Shown here: positions 51,301 to 64,000 of the stretch, piece after piece
Layout of the letters: every line of letters starts with the position of its first letter
Position numbering within the stretch: the first letter of the stretch is position 1
Assembly: GCA_024362935.1 (NCBI GenBank)
Contig: JANCRA010000032.1
Span: 2,976,001-3,040,000 of the forward strand
DNA: 64,000 nucleotides
Direction: 5' to 3'
DNA from: Setophaga petechia
Taxonomy: Eukaryota > Chordata > Aves > Passeriformes > Parulidae
Made by a program: the position numbers and the translations under genes
Notes under the pieces: generated by a model
The model's input: only the letters and a program-made list of their open reading frames with translations
Database searches by the model: none
Told to the model about the DNA's origin: nothing

Positions 51301-54300
51301 TTTTTCAGAACATGCAAAATTCAGGCCAGTAAGTGACATCATGCATGGGCTTTCCGGTTTTTTAAAATGAGCCTGGCTTTGATGTATTTGTGCACTGGTA
51401 AAAGAGGTAAGTAAATACAACCTTGTAAACAAAAGTCAGAGAAATGAAGTGGTACTCAAAGCAGCTCTGAAAAACACACAGCACCACTTAGGGCTTCTGC
51501 ACTTGAAAAGGCACATATGGTCAGGAAGTCACTTTACAGAACCTAATTATACATTTTAGTGAAATCTTTGTGAGGTTGTGGAGGCAGTGAGGAGTGGGCT
51601 CAGGCAGGAGTGCTCACTGCTCTCTAATGAATGCATTTGCTCCTTTCTCTGCAAAGAATGTGACAGGTAGAGCCACAATGAAAGAGAGGAGGATGGGTTT
51701 GGAATATTGGGAAATGCCTCAGCAAGCCAGCTGGTTTCATTCTCCAGGAACAAGGGGTTGCAGCCTGGGGTGATGGGCCATTCTGTTACAGGAGAAAAGG
51801 AGGGGCTGTGCAGGCTTACTTACATGGAGAGGAAAATACCAAGTGGTCTGGAGGGCGCTGATGTACAGCATCTGCCAATGTCAACGTGACTGTGTGTCCA
51901 ACTCCTACAGCTCTTTAGAAACCCTGACCTGTTTTAATTGGAGGGTTACTCAGTGCACTGGTTCAGAAGGGTACTGGGGCTGGGGTAGCCTTGTGTTGCA
52001 CTGCAGAGAGACCTGTGGGACTCTTGCTCATCTCAACATGCCAAAGGGCCAGGACCTGCTCCTGATCAAAATTACAGGGAATTTGGGATAGGAGGTCATC
52101 ACAGGCGGCCAGGGAACCACCTTGCTCAAATGGAATAGTTGAGACTTGCAACTTTGCTGTTTTGCTTGTCTGCCTCTTTACCTGGTTTGTCACTGCAGGA
52201 AAGCTAAGTCCCAAGCAAGTGTTATCTTCAGCCCAGCCAGAGTGCAGGGAGCAGCGGGAAGACATCTGGTTTCTCCTCTGGGAATTAACATCCAAGTAAC
52301 AACAAGTTTCAAGTGTGAGGGTAGAGTCAAGCCTTATGTCAAAGATTTCTGACAGAGCTGGATGATTCTCCTTCTGAGAAGGAGCTGCTGAGGAAGGAGA
52401 TGTCAATGCAGCAGTGTCTGGAGGAGGTCATCCTCAAGAGCCAGCCAAGAATCTATTGTCACTTTTGAGGTATGGAGCCACTCTGAGGTGCTTCCAGCAT
52501 AGCCCTACTTAAAAGGATATCTATTCTCTTCTACAGTGAAGACATGGCTGAATCCTAGTATTATCCTTCACACCTTCTGGTGCACGTGAAAGAAGCAGCA
52601 GGCCTCACACCTTGTATTTCACTTTAACCTCTGATAAATTTCACATTCCTTGGCCTAATGGTTTCTTTCCTTTCCCTTTTTTGCTGATTAGAGAAAGGTT
52701 CCTTTTTGGCATCTCAAGAGAGGTTGTACAAATGAGGGACACAAAACTCTACGTCCCTTTGGTGGTCTAAGCTACTATACAAGATATGGTCTTTCTTCAT
52801 GATAATGTTGGTCATTATAATGACCAGAAAAAAAAAATCAAGAAGGGAAGGGAAAAATATTGATAGTAATTAAATCATTAACACTAATACTTTAGGAGAG
52901 AACATGCCAATGGTTTGTGAGCCCAAGACACAAATACATGTATATTGCAATTGTCATTTAAATAAACTCAGAAGTTGCTGTCTTTGCAATCTGTAAAATA
53001 TCTCCTGAACGTGTTAATCTGATCAAGTGTATTGTTCCAGTTTAATTTTAGGCAGCATCTCAGTCACAATACTGTGTGTATTATGGACTTCTATGATTTC
53101 TTCCCACTATGTAGGAAAGGAATTTCAGTAGTGGAAAAATACTTTGATTTTAGCTGAAGCAAAGAGTTGCAAAGAAATACCAAAATCAAATAACTAAGTG
53201 CTCTGAGTTTAGGCTACCACAATGTTTTATTCTGAATGCTTTTGGAAAACTATCTTATTTTCAATGTACCTTACTGGCATTTTATTTTCTTTCCCATAAA
53301 TGCATACTGATCTTTCAAGAACTGGGTGTTAGTTTTGATATTACCAGAAACCCAGAAAGAAAATAGATATTATTCTAAGTAGCAGTATGCTAGAAGACTT
53401 TCAGACTGACCCCAGATGTTTAAAGTCATAACTGATGCACTGATATAGAAGAAGAAAATTATTCCTTCACATTATAAAAAAAGCAAAACAAAACCTTCCC
53501 AGGGGCACAGCACATTATAGGACCTTTAACTCTTGTCCCCAGAAAAATGAGAGAGAATGCCAGGTGGGAATCTGATGTTCCTACCCAGACTGTGTCCTTA
53601 CGTTACTGGGATTGTTTCAGCTATGAGTGCCCACGTACATAATATGACTTAAGCTCCGATAAGACAAATGTACCTTCAGTTTCTGGCTGTCTTCCATTGC
53701 TTTCTAAAAGAGAAATGCTAGGAAAAATATGCCTGGTAAGAAGTACAGAGAATTCATAAGAAACAGATGAACATGTTTCCATTCTTAAAAGAGAGGAAAA
53801 AAAAGGAAAAGTAATGTTGTTGCTATTACCTTGGTTACTTGCACATAACAGATGGGCAGTTATATTCACTACTTACCTACAGCCAAAACAGGTATTTCAA
53901 ATAGCTTTGTTTACTAATCCTAAATATAGGAGTGGCTGCTTTTATACAGTAGTAATTTTTAATTAATTAGATTCTGATTGCTGAAATTATTTTTCACTCT
54001 AGTGCTATAACTGATGCAAATGTTTCACTTTGGAAAAGCTCATGCATTTATATTATCTGAAAAGTGTAGTATTTATTTTTGTTTTATACAAAATAAAGTT
54101 AAAAGCTTATGGATTAAGGTAAGCAATGAAGATATTTTCTAAGTACTGTAACAGAGCTTTCAGCAGGATTGTAAGACTTCTGCAAGCACTGCTTGCAGCA
54201 TCTAAAATTCACTCTCAATATACGATGTTTAAGTTGTAAAAATCCCCTAACAAACAGTTTGTGCAAGTTCTGCTACACAGAAACATGCAGGAAAACATGA

Positions 54301-56200
54301 TTATATAGAATACCATCAAATCTAATTAAAAACAGAGGGAGAAAGCCAGTAAAATCAGGCTGGTGAAATATTAATGTAGTTAATGGTGGAATGAAGCCTA
54401 TATATCAATGTGAGATTTAATTCCAGAGCGTAGAATTTAAATGCCTGAAAAACTGACTCAGTCTATAGAAATAGAATTAGCAATTTCAATAAAAAATAGA
54501 TACTCTGAAGGAAAAGTTTTCTGTCCTTGGCTTGAATCCATCTAGGCTGGTCTGCACTGCTCTTCAAAACCATTTAGACCAGCTAAATATTCTGCTAAAT
54601 TCCCATTACACTGATGGTCTCATTAGAAATGCAAGGCAGTCCTCTCCAAGGGATACAGCCATCACTCTCTCTGTGGAGCAGAAACTGAAATAAGGTTTCT
54701 TCTGCAGCAGCTGCCCCTGTGAGCAACTGTGTTTGCCCTGGTGATGTTTTTCCCCTATAAAAAAAGGGAAAACAAACGCAATTGAATCATAATCTGAATT
54801 TTTTAAGTCCTTGGCAGGATGGTGAGAAAGTGCCCGACAGACCACAGCACTTTCTGAGAATGATGTTTGGGCAGAAGGACCCAGAGTACCTCCTGAAAAA
54901 TGAGAGAGATTGAGGAAAGCAAGGAAACAAACCCCTGTGAGGCCACTCCCTGAACAAGAAAGCCACCAAAAATGCACAAATACTCAGAAAAAGGGAAGAG
55001 TGATGAGCGACATATCAGCAGCTCACACCTAAGTAGTCCAATCAGTCTGAGGGCTTGCCAAAGTTTCATGGCTAATCATGCTCTGTGTGACAGGAGGAAG
55101 CACATTTGAGGACTAAGAGTTTTGAATGTGCTGCTTGCAATTTTCTGATCTGTTTCTTGCCTCCTGCACCCCCAAAGCTTCTCCAGGTGTGATCAGCAGT
55201 TATTTACTAACGCTCTCCCTCTGATTTCTGAGCCATCGCTGATGTTGCCACCAAAAAAATATTCATTTCAAATGTGAAATGAAGTAAGAGTGCATGAACT
55301 GCAGCACTGCCTATGTGCTAGCCATTGTGGCAGAAATCTTGGGGAACTTAATGTGTCTGAGACAGAGCTGCCACTGCCAAGTCTCTGAGCTGAATGTGCA
55401 GCATCTGATTTTGTACTCAGTGATTATTTCCTTACAAATGATCTCTTACTGGAAATCCCCAGCAGTTCAAACATCTGTCCTTGTGCTGGAGTCATCATGA
55501 GGGTGAGGTTTACCCCACAATTTCAAGGTAGATCACAGATAACCCTCAGATTTTGCTGGCCAGTGGTGTTCCAGCCAGTGCCTGTATGGTGACATGGAAG
55601 ATCTGAGGCATACAGATACTGCTCTCTAGGCTAGCTGATTTTAAATAACTTATTGTCTCTAGACACTGTTCAGCTTCCTGTCTATCTAATAGGCAAACCT
55701 GCTTTTTCTCATGTAAAAAAAATATTTATTGACCCTAACATTATTACAGCTTTAATACTTCCAGTTAATGAGGGGCTATTGCTAGAATTTCTTTATTATT
55801 GTTGTTCATCATGTACCTTAAGAAATAGAATATTCTCATTTTCCTTGAGCTTTTGTCTAGTATCATCCATTCCTTTTATTTGTATTCAGTATTTTACATT
55901 TTCTTTTTTAGACTGTTATTTTGCATGTATATGTAATCATATTACATATATTTAAAATTTCATGTCTATTGCACAAATTGCTTTTTCTTTCTAATTCCTA
56001 CTTTTACTTAACCACTGATGCTGAACTAGCTTTTTGTTGGTTTTTGCCTTGATTGTGGAAATGCAGCCTTTTGCTAACCTAACAAACTTTGCTTAAAAAA
56101 ATTCAAGCTGCCTTGTTTCTAGGCTTTTCTACCCCATCAATTTATGGTCAACAATTTCTTATGCTTTGGTACACCCACCTTTCCTTATTGGGACTGTCCT

Positions 56201-56542
56201 TTATTTTTCTAGCTTGGACATAATAAAATCATGGTCTGGTTCACCATGTGCTTCCCATCCACTGACCAATAATTTGTCTTTATTCAAAGGAAGGGTGAGA
56301 ATGTCTGGTAAAAAGTCATCAGTGCTAGAAAAGTGCCACAAAGGCCATCTATAATCTTCACTTTCAAAGCTGTCTGTGTGGATTCTGGTGATACCTTCCA
56401 AACTAAGACCTCTGCAATCCACCTGATTAATCTGCCATTCCTTTACAGATTGATGCCAATGGAGCACCTTCATCCCCTCTTGAAACTGGAGTTGATATTC
56501 AGTTGATATTTTGTCTCTGGGATAAAGAAGTTTGTTGGACAT
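56201..56542 (-). other. Unrecognised 113-codon open frame
   Basis: This frame runs from MSNKLLYPRDKIS to the end HDFIMSKLEK and is fairly rich in Trp, His and acidic residues, with no low-complexity stretch. I do not recognise it. No splice sites, promoter or neighbouring exons support a gene. It might be a decayed fragment of a mobile element or a retrocopy, or simply a chance frame in the AFF3 intron on the same strand. Confidence 0.15.
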
Positions 56543-58310
56543 CCTGAGCTGGAGTTTTCCATGTCAAGAAAGGCTAGAGGAGGAAAGGAGCAATTCCCAA
56601 AGGCTCATGGCTGACTGGCTGATACAGAGAGGCTATTGCAGAATATATGAATGGCACAGGAACATATGGGAACTATACCTCCTCCATTCCCTCTGCAGCT
56701 CCAGCCAGTAGAAGCACATCTGTGAAAGACACACCAGGACCCCTGAAGTTTTCAGCATTTCCTTTCAAATACTTTGCCTAGCCATTTCCTGGAAAGTCAC
56801 TAAATGTATTTTACTCAGTCCTGTCTGCAATACTTATAGCTTCATTTAGTTTTAATATAGTTATAAATGGGCTGTAGCGGCCTGCTTTTTTTAATAACTA
56901 AGTAAATGAAACCCTGTCTGTAATAATAAATGAACCATCCATCTGGGAGGCCTCCAGTAAAAATTTCAACAGGTATTTATTGCTCCTTTATGTAAACAGT
57001 ACTCTGGACAATACAAGTGATTATACTCTCTGTCAGCCCTGTCAGGAAGGAGACAGTAGAGTTTTGGATGAAGTTCCATAGCATACACACTGAATTTAGC
57101 GGTTTATTTGACTAGATGGAGAAAAAAATGATTAAAACAAGAAAATAAACAGACAAGAATCCAGTTGGCTACTGTGAAAGGAAGCATACCATTTTATTTA
57201 AAGGTATGGGCTGTGAGGATAATCTATAGAAAATTGAGAGGTCTGTAGTGCTAGAGATTTCTCACAACTCCACATGCTACACAGACAGCTCCCTGCAAAC
57301 CCACCCCCTCAAAAGTGGAAGGAGTTCTACTGTAAAATCTACACTTTACAGAGACTTTAAAATATATTGTGCCCTTATAGGTTCACATAGTATGGAAGAG
57401 CAGTGCCTTGGTAGAATCTCCAACTGGAGTTAAAACTCATGCTATCCATCCCTAAGGGTCATCCCTGTCATTCATGGACACTGTTCACACTCTTGAAAAG
57501 GGCAAAAGCATGACACTTTTCAAGTAATGAAATTTTAATTTAAAGAAATCTTGCAGCGAAAATCGTCTTCATACCACTGTTATATTCTGGCTCCTAATTA
57601 CACACCATTACATTCACTATTGTTGGAATAATACAATGTCAGAATAAATTGTCAAATAACTAATTCTAATAACTAATTTCACTGCGTGGCAAGAGGGGGG
57701 GAAAAAAGAAAGAAACAAAAGGCAGAAAGACCTGAAAGCTCACACATGGCCAAGGTGATGTGCTATCACTGGATGCTGAGGAGTGAGCCATAGGGAGTTC
57801 TGTGCATTAAACTTTCAGGGGCCATTGTGACTTTTGTCAAAATTTCCAGCCCACAAATTTCTGTGGGAATGGGCTTAAACCTCTCCCATGAGCAGATTTC
57901 TCAGAGCCTTTCATTTTCAGCCAAGAAAGGCACAGGGAAAAATGCATTATTTTTTTCCGTCCAAGGCAGACTGTAAAAGGAAAGCAAAGCCCTCTGCCCA
58001 ACACCAGGCAGATTCTGCCCCATGGGGCAAATGGATTGCTGCTCCTCAGGAGTCCTGCAGCCTGCATGCTCAGCTCAGAGACCAGGAATGCACTGCTCCT
58101 GAAGCTACATTCATGGCCAGGGTGTTTCCAACAGGGTTGCTTACCTTATCAAGATTAATTTAGCAGGAGATGGTGCAGTAGTGATAGTGCTCTCTTTATT
58201 CCTTTCTGCTTTAATATGTTGGGGAAGAGATAATCCCAACAAGGCAGACATCTCCAAACTGATAGCAGTTCCACCAAAATACAGGGATTCTCAGGTTTGC
58301 TTGAGGATGG

Positions 58311-58348
58311 GCTGAGGGAGGGAGGGAGAGAGGGAGAGAGGAAGGGGC
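58311..58348. repeat. GGGA/GA purine-rich simple repeat
   Basis: Gggagggagggagagaggg-type purine run, about 38 bases with almost no pyrimidine. Confidence 0.85.
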
Positions 58349-58835
58349 TGCTAAGGGAGCTTCAGCACTTGGGGCACAAGTTCTGCAGGGACAGGGAAGG
58401 TGGAGGCTGGAATTGGCACCTGGGGCAAGTTCATAGCCATGAACTTTGCTGCTGGGGGAACACAACACATGTGCAAGCTGCAGTGGTCAGAGAATTCCTT
58501 TGCTTCCCACGGAGCAGCAGTGAAGGGATGGGTGCTCATGTAGGGTCCCATCAATTCAAACTGTGCTGTGCAGTTCCACTGAGGAGGGGTTTTCCCCAAG
58601 CTGCCCTGGGGTCTGATGTCACCCAGTGCTTCTAGCTTGCTTGTTTCACTTTGAGATAACCCCTTCTAGGATGTATAATTGGCTATTCCTCTTTCGAAAT
58701 AATCTCCTTTGGTCATAGCAACGGCAAAAATAGTCAGCTGAGGGCTGCTCCTTGGATGAGAACAGTTTTGTTCCCAGCATTCAGATGCACATACTGTGCA
58801 GAAATACACCACCTGCACTCCAATATATATGTATT

Positions 58836-58860
58836 AAAAAAAAAAAAAGAAAAGAAAAAG
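58836..58860. repeat. A-rich tract
   Basis: Twelve or so A followed by GAAAA units. It could be the decayed tail of a retroposed sequence, but none is recognised upstream. Confidence 0.85.
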
Positions 58861-61800
58861 TCCTTTTTCTAAAAAATCCCCTTTGGAAAAAATTATGAAT
58901 TTAGCTCTCAAACAGTAAACCACAATATATCTCCTTTCTAATGTCTCTTTTTAAATATACACCAGGGAACAACTCTCATAACTCACTTGAAACACACTAT
59001 CTTATGAGTTATAGGTCAGTCTTCTATGCTCAGAGTGTGTGTTGCACTTCCACACAACCTTATGAATTTTCCATCCCTCATCATTCATATCATGTCAGAA
59101 TATCTATTACAAACCCTTGTTTGCGAGAAGGGCTTCTATTTTATCCTTTCCTTTTATCACTGCTCTTAAATTTTCTTCTGGACACCAACTTGGCATACTG
59201 GCAGTATCATGCTGGCAGTTTCTGAGAAAAAATCAGTCAAAAATCCTATGTCAGGATTGCAAAGAAATTGTAAAGAATTGAAAAGAAATAGCCTATTTTA
59301 ACTAATAGGAATAGTGTATAAAAATGAATTAGTCACAATTGTATTCTGATTGTCAACTTCTACCACCCAGCTGCAAACTACCACAACCATCACATAAAAA
59401 ATATTCATTTGTAAGTCTAAATGATGTCTGATAATGCTTTCTGCCATCCTAAAACTTTGGAAATATTGAATCATCTCAAGAAAAATGTCAACAATAATTT
59501 TTCACGATGGCTCAAGCATGGACAAGACTGACTAAAGTCTTGTGTGAGGGATTTAGAGCTGAGGGCAATTTTCTAACACAATTTAACCATCAGGAACAGT
59601 GTAAGGACCAGCCAAAATGCTTGGCAATTGCTGGATTTGAGCAATGCTTTTCCCTAAATAACTAAAGAAGTTTAAATTCTATACAAAATTATAAATTTCA
59701 ACATTTCTGAAATGCTATGCTTTCGTTTCCTGCTTTCAAAAACATTACTTTGAAATATGCTTGTATCTAGTACTGTAACAAGGCTGCCCAAGCACTGTCA
59801 GGAGTAAGGTAACCTAAGTGAAATTACCAGCCCTGGATGTAGTTCTTTTACATTTTGCTGAGAAAATTAACAAAACTATTTTTATTTTCAGTTACCCCAC
59901 ATAATTTTTATTGTGTTAAACAAAATATCAATTACCCCTGCTGGCTCAGAAGCTAATTTAATTCTGTTTTCAAAGTCCTAAACCTAGATTTGTTTTGAGT
60001 TTCATATGGGTCCACAATACTTACTGTTTTTTTTTTTCCCTCTCATTGACAGTTAATTGAAACTTTCAGTGAAACATTTTTTCCTGTCATCAGTTATCAG
60101 ACTGACAATAAATAGATGCAAATATCCTCAGCAATGTTGTGGGCAAGTGTTGCAATGAACCAAGCACACAGGAGTTGGATTTTCAGATTGCTACATGACT
60201 GAGTTGTGTTGCTGGGTTTTTAGTTTTGTTTGTTTATTTTATAGAAACAGATAGGAATAAAGAATACTTGCTTAAATCTACTCTGTTACATAGCTGGTTG
60301 TTTGGTTTGTATGTTTGTAATTTATGATTATCTGACACTGAGTTCCCTGGAAAAGAATTCTACGTAGGCCCAACAGGATCTACCTATGGCCTCCACCTTT
60401 GAAAAAATGGCTTTAAGTATTACTTAACTTGCTATTACTTGATGTCAGCTTGAGTCCAATCAAAACAATCACTATTATTTCAGAAGTATTTTTGGGTATG
60501 GAAATAAAAACGCAGAACTTAATATTGTCAGAGCTGTGGATAATTATCTGTTTGATATTTAAATAAGAATAAACCCTACAGATAATCATACATGAATTTA
60601 GTACAACTGCAAACATGGTGTCTATGTTGTGCAATATATATTCAAAAAGTCATATATACAAGGAATGACACTTGACTTTTGAAGAATTCAATTTAGTAGT
60701 AACATTGTTAATGGTCAAAAGTAGATTTCCTGAACTAAATGTATTGGGTTACTTTTATCATCAGTGTCACTCTAGTAAAACCAGTTTCATCAGCAATTAA
60801 TTTAGCTCACTGTATTACCTTCAAGGCAAATGATTTTTACTGATAAGAGAAAAAACTTCAGATGTATGTATTATATCAGGCACTTAAATATTTTTAGTGC
60901 TGATGACAGCAGAGATGGCAGATAAAAATAAGAAATAAAATAGGCAAAATGTAGGAGACTGACAATAAAGAGCTTTGAAATATGTAAATGACTTTCCAGA
61001 AGTTCTACAAATGCTTAGATTATCTCCAGCAGAGTGTTTATTAGTCTAAGGAAATCATTGTGTATTTTTCAGTGTACTACAGAAAGGTTTTTCCTGTTCC
61101 AAAAATGCAGCAACCAGCCCTCATTACATCTTTTTATAAATGTCTCGAAAGCTTCAAGTTTATTTGCAATTGAAAGGAGTTCCAAAGAAGAACAGAGAGT
61201 AAAAAAAGGAATTCTGTCAGAGTTTTCTTATTGGTACTTTCTCTCACTCTTCCATCTAGCTGAACACCCTTGTTCTCCTCATTACCAGGACCATTAACAA
61301 GTATGAAACAGGATCCATCCTGTCAAGACCAATTTGCTACTGGGCTTCATCCTATTGCTCTGCTTTCTAGTGAGAGATCTCTGCACAGGGACATTTCCCA
61401 ACACCCTAAGAAATCAAAAGTGAGCAAACCCATGATAGCTCTCATGCAGTCAGAAAGAGGAAATAGAGGCAAAGAGATTCACTGCTTTTAAACAAAGCCA
61501 TTGTTCAGCCAGAACAGAAACTCCAGGTCCTGCTGGGATGGGCACTGCCTCAGATGCGCCTATGACCCAACATCTCACGCTGTTCACTCTCTACTTCATC
61601 TTTGAGCCTGCACTAGGAGGAGATTTTAAGTGAAAGAAAGCCAAAGCCAAGGTGGGGAGGTGAAGAGGTGCTGAAACTGTATCTTCCTCCACATAACAAT
61701 TTCTCTTCTATCAGAGCACAGCTGAGCTACTGGAACAGAATATGTCAACACTCCACAGTCCCTAATTCTCTGGCAAACAGGCATTTCTACCTGAGACAGA

Positions 61801-62443
61801 GCAAGAGGGTTTTGTGTAAAGAATGCATTTATTCATCTGCAGAGTGTTGCAAATAAAAAATAAAATTGGACTGGATGATTTCAATTTCTTCCAGAAAAAC
61901 CCATAACATTTGACCTATTTTGGTATTTTAAATCAAAATTTGATTATTTTAAGCTATATGTGAGAGATCATTCATTCCTTACAAGGATTTGTTATATTGC
62001 TTGTTTAGATTAGGATTAAATATTTTATCATGCTGGGACTGTTAACTCTTGACATTTTTTACTGCTTCACTCATGCAGTTATTAACTCCTAAAAGTCTTT
62101 GGTTTGGGCTGTAGTTGCTTCTTCCAGTAGTTTCTGTGAGATCTGAAATGCACTCAGAAGTGGCCTTTAAATACTTGGTTTTTGGTGGTTGCCCCCCATC
62201 CTTGTAATAGCTATGACAATTGGCCTGCTAATTATTATCATGTGATATTAAAAATACATTTCAGCAGAAAGGAGCAGCAGATAGATGCCTCCTGCAGCCC
62301 TGCCTGGGACCACTGGGGCTGTGTGTGGGATGTCACTGCAGCAGGTCTGATGGCCCCTGACTGCCTGTCTGATGGGGATGGCTCTGCTGCTGGTGGTGCC
62401 TCAGGTTTAACTTTCATATTTTTCAGATTCTGTACTGCTTTAG

Positions 62444-62840
62444 TGTGAACTTCTGAGCTTCATATTAGGGGATAGTAAACTCTCTTCACAGAGTAGGTAG
62501 ACAAAAGAATTCCTTCTCTAGCCGGGAAACAAGAACAAATGATCCAAATCTCAGGCCCAAGAGCATAAACAACAGTGGACTGAAGAGAGGAAAACAAGAA
62601 GGATGGGACTTCATTAGTTAAAGTTATAATTGGACAATTAACTCCAATATGCAAATGGACCAGAACTTATAAAAGCATGGGACCCCATGACAGTCACCCA
62701 TTTTGGGTTCATCTTGGTTGTAGCCCTGGCTGGGCTCTTGTGCTGCCCAAGGTGTATCCATTGAGGCTTTCTAAAAAATACCTGCTTTATTCTTCAGCTC
62801 CACCTAGTCTCTGTTCTAGGTCAGCCTCCACAAGGCATCA
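62444..62840 (+). mobile_element. Probable solo LTR (avian ERV), plus strand
   Basis: The right half is characteristic of a widespread passerine-type LTR: an octamer and TATA box, 'gaggctttctaaaaaatac', 'ctgctttattcttcagctc', 'gtctctgttctaggtcagc' and a 'caaggcatca' end at 62840. The left boundary (tgtgaac at 62444) is a guess based on the expected TG start. No gag, pol or env remains nearby. It lies antisense to AFF3 in the partial upstream intron. Confidence 0.65.
62649..62675 (+). promoter_or_regulatory. LTR promoter elements: octamer and TATA box
   Basis: A perfect octamer ATGCAAAT (62649-62656), the POU/OCT-factor site, is followed after 11 bases by TATAAAAG (62668-62675). Their position in the middle of the LTR fits a U3 promoter with the transcription start expected about 25-30 bases to the right. 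Activity is not shown by sequence. Confidence 0.5.
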
Positions 62841-64000
62841 CCAGCATGGCTTTCTGTGGGGCCTGTCTCAGAGCTGCCATGGCAGTGACCCGGCAGGCAG
62901 GCAAGCACACCTAAAATCAACCAAACACAGTGCCAAACTCAGGGTGTCCTTTGTCACAGTGAGAAGGACAGGCTGAAAATGAGCTTGGAAGGATGGCCAT
63001 GCCCTCTGGGATGCTCTGGGAATGAGGGAGAGTGGTGCCCATAGCTTGCAGCACCTTCCCATGCACAGGTCTTGGGGCTTCTTCTGATGCAGCTGAAACA
63101 CCAAGTATGGAGACTTTGTCCCACAGCCCCAGCTCTGAGCCTGCAAAGGGTGAAATGGAGACATGGAAGGGGCTCTTCCCCAGCTGCTTGTGGCTCAGGG
63201 TCAGTCTCTGAGGAGTTCTGGGATGGCACTCAGGGCTGGGATGAGGGACACCATCACACATACCCCAAGAAACCACACCAGGGGCTTAAAAATGTTGAAG
63301 ACCTGGGCAAAAGCACACAGAACTGAGTGTCTAGCTCTTTAACACCAAACAAAGATATTTGGGACTGAAACCCAGGTCACAGCCCCATTTTGGGAGTTCA
63401 GGTGCAACATGAGCCTTTTGCATCTTTGCTCTGACACCACTCTCGAGGTGTGAGTGCCCTTTTGATATCCACTGCAGGAGGATGTCAGGGAGCAGGCACT
63501 GGCACACCCTGCAGGGCATCACTCCTGGGCAATATGGCCACACCAGCCCTGCTCTCCCTCCTCTGAGGACACTGAGCTTTGTGGTTTTAGCTGGAGCATC
63601 TTCAGTGCTCTTCAAAGATGGTGATGCTGCTGTATCAGATTGCTCCCCTGGACAGGTAATGAATGGGAGCTGTATAATGTAAGGTGAGCATTAGATCACC
63701 AACCTCAAAGAGATTTAGGGGAAAAAAATAATAATACACACTGAAAAATAAATAGATTCAAACTAGAACATATAAATATTTTCCATAGAATACTGATTAA
63801 TGTTGCATCAAATCACAATAATATAGCCCCCAAGGCTCATTTTCCTATTTGTAAAAGGGTAATAATGATTAGCTTTACCAATGTTTGCAGCAGGCCTTGA
63901 GAGGGGTTGTGTGTTCAAAAGAAATATTAATGACCTAGCAGGTCATTAGTTTGGGGATATTCTCTTGGACTGGCACCAAATCTCCTCTGACTCTACCTAA

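Larger units (their letters stand above)
48315..64000 (-). other. AFF3: AFF3 intron, partial (upstream of the 52-nt exon)
   Basis: The acceptor at 48315-48316 closes this intron, and its 5' end is not in the window. The preceding exon should end two bases into a codon completed by A. I found no segment in 48.3-64 kb encoding the human-like residues that precede MLEDD. Contents are an unrecognised 113-codon minus frame (56.20-56.54 kb), a GGGA/GA-rich tract at 58.31-58.35 kb, an A-rich tract at 58.84 kb and a plus-strand LTR at 62.44-62.84 kb. The stretches 48.3-56.2, 56.6-58.3, 58.9-62.4 and 62.9-64.0 kb are otherwise featureless to me. Confidence 0.8.

Noticed and set aside
53674..53703. A 30-nt segment on minus with a good acceptor (ttctcttttag) and a GAAG|gtacat donor, considered as the AFF3 exon preceding the 52-nt exon.
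   Set aside because: To splice into the 52-nt exon it must end two bases into a codon, and in that phase it contains a TGA stop. The other phases do not resemble the human AFF3 residues convincingly.
1..64000. CRISPR arrays, operons, tRNA or rRNA genes, or a novel defence-like system.
   Set aside because: No regularly spaced direct repeats, no tRNA-like B-box or cloverleaf, and no clustered genes. The sequence is the interior of one large vertebrate gene.

Overview
The window is vertebrate nuclear DNA and almost certainly from a bird. It is AT-rich, has no dense gene packing, and its recognisable mobile elements are CR1 LINE 3' ends and LTRs of the kind common in neoavian, especially passerine, genomes. 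No bacterial, phage or organellar genes are present. The species assignment rests on repeat type only.

The one gene I can support is AFF3 (LAF4, AF4/FMR2 family), on the minus strand. Three consecutive coding exons lie in the window. In transcript order they are a 52-nt exon (48263-48314), a 41-nt microexon (33546-33586) and a 166-nt serine/acid-rich exon (5138-5303). Their splice sites and phases agree exactly (0 into the microexon, 2 out of it), and together they encode 86 residues that align with the human AFF3 segment running from the MLEDDLKLSSDE motif into the poly-Ser transactivation region. Exons upstream lie beyond 64000 and exons downstream lie below position 1. The rest of the window is AFF3 intron: at least 5.1 kb, then 28.2 kb, 14.7 kb and at least 15.7 kb.

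The introns hold an ancient CR1/L3-like LINE (about 6.13-7.10 kb), three younger CR1 3' fragments (9.99-10.50, 11.78-11.84 and 17.40-17.82 kb) and two apparently solo LTRs (46.75-47.33 kb on minus, 62.44-62.84 kb on plus). They also hold four short tandem duplications, several homopolymer or simple-repeat tracts, a perfect 13-bp inverted repeat and a GC-rich block near 24 kb. The many other open frames of 60-205 codons show no recognisable domain and look like chance frames.

I found no new multi-gene system. The most useful result is the AFF3 microexon. Its 41-nt length would break the frame if skipped, yet a second candidate acceptor 16 nt inside the next exon would exactly restore it.
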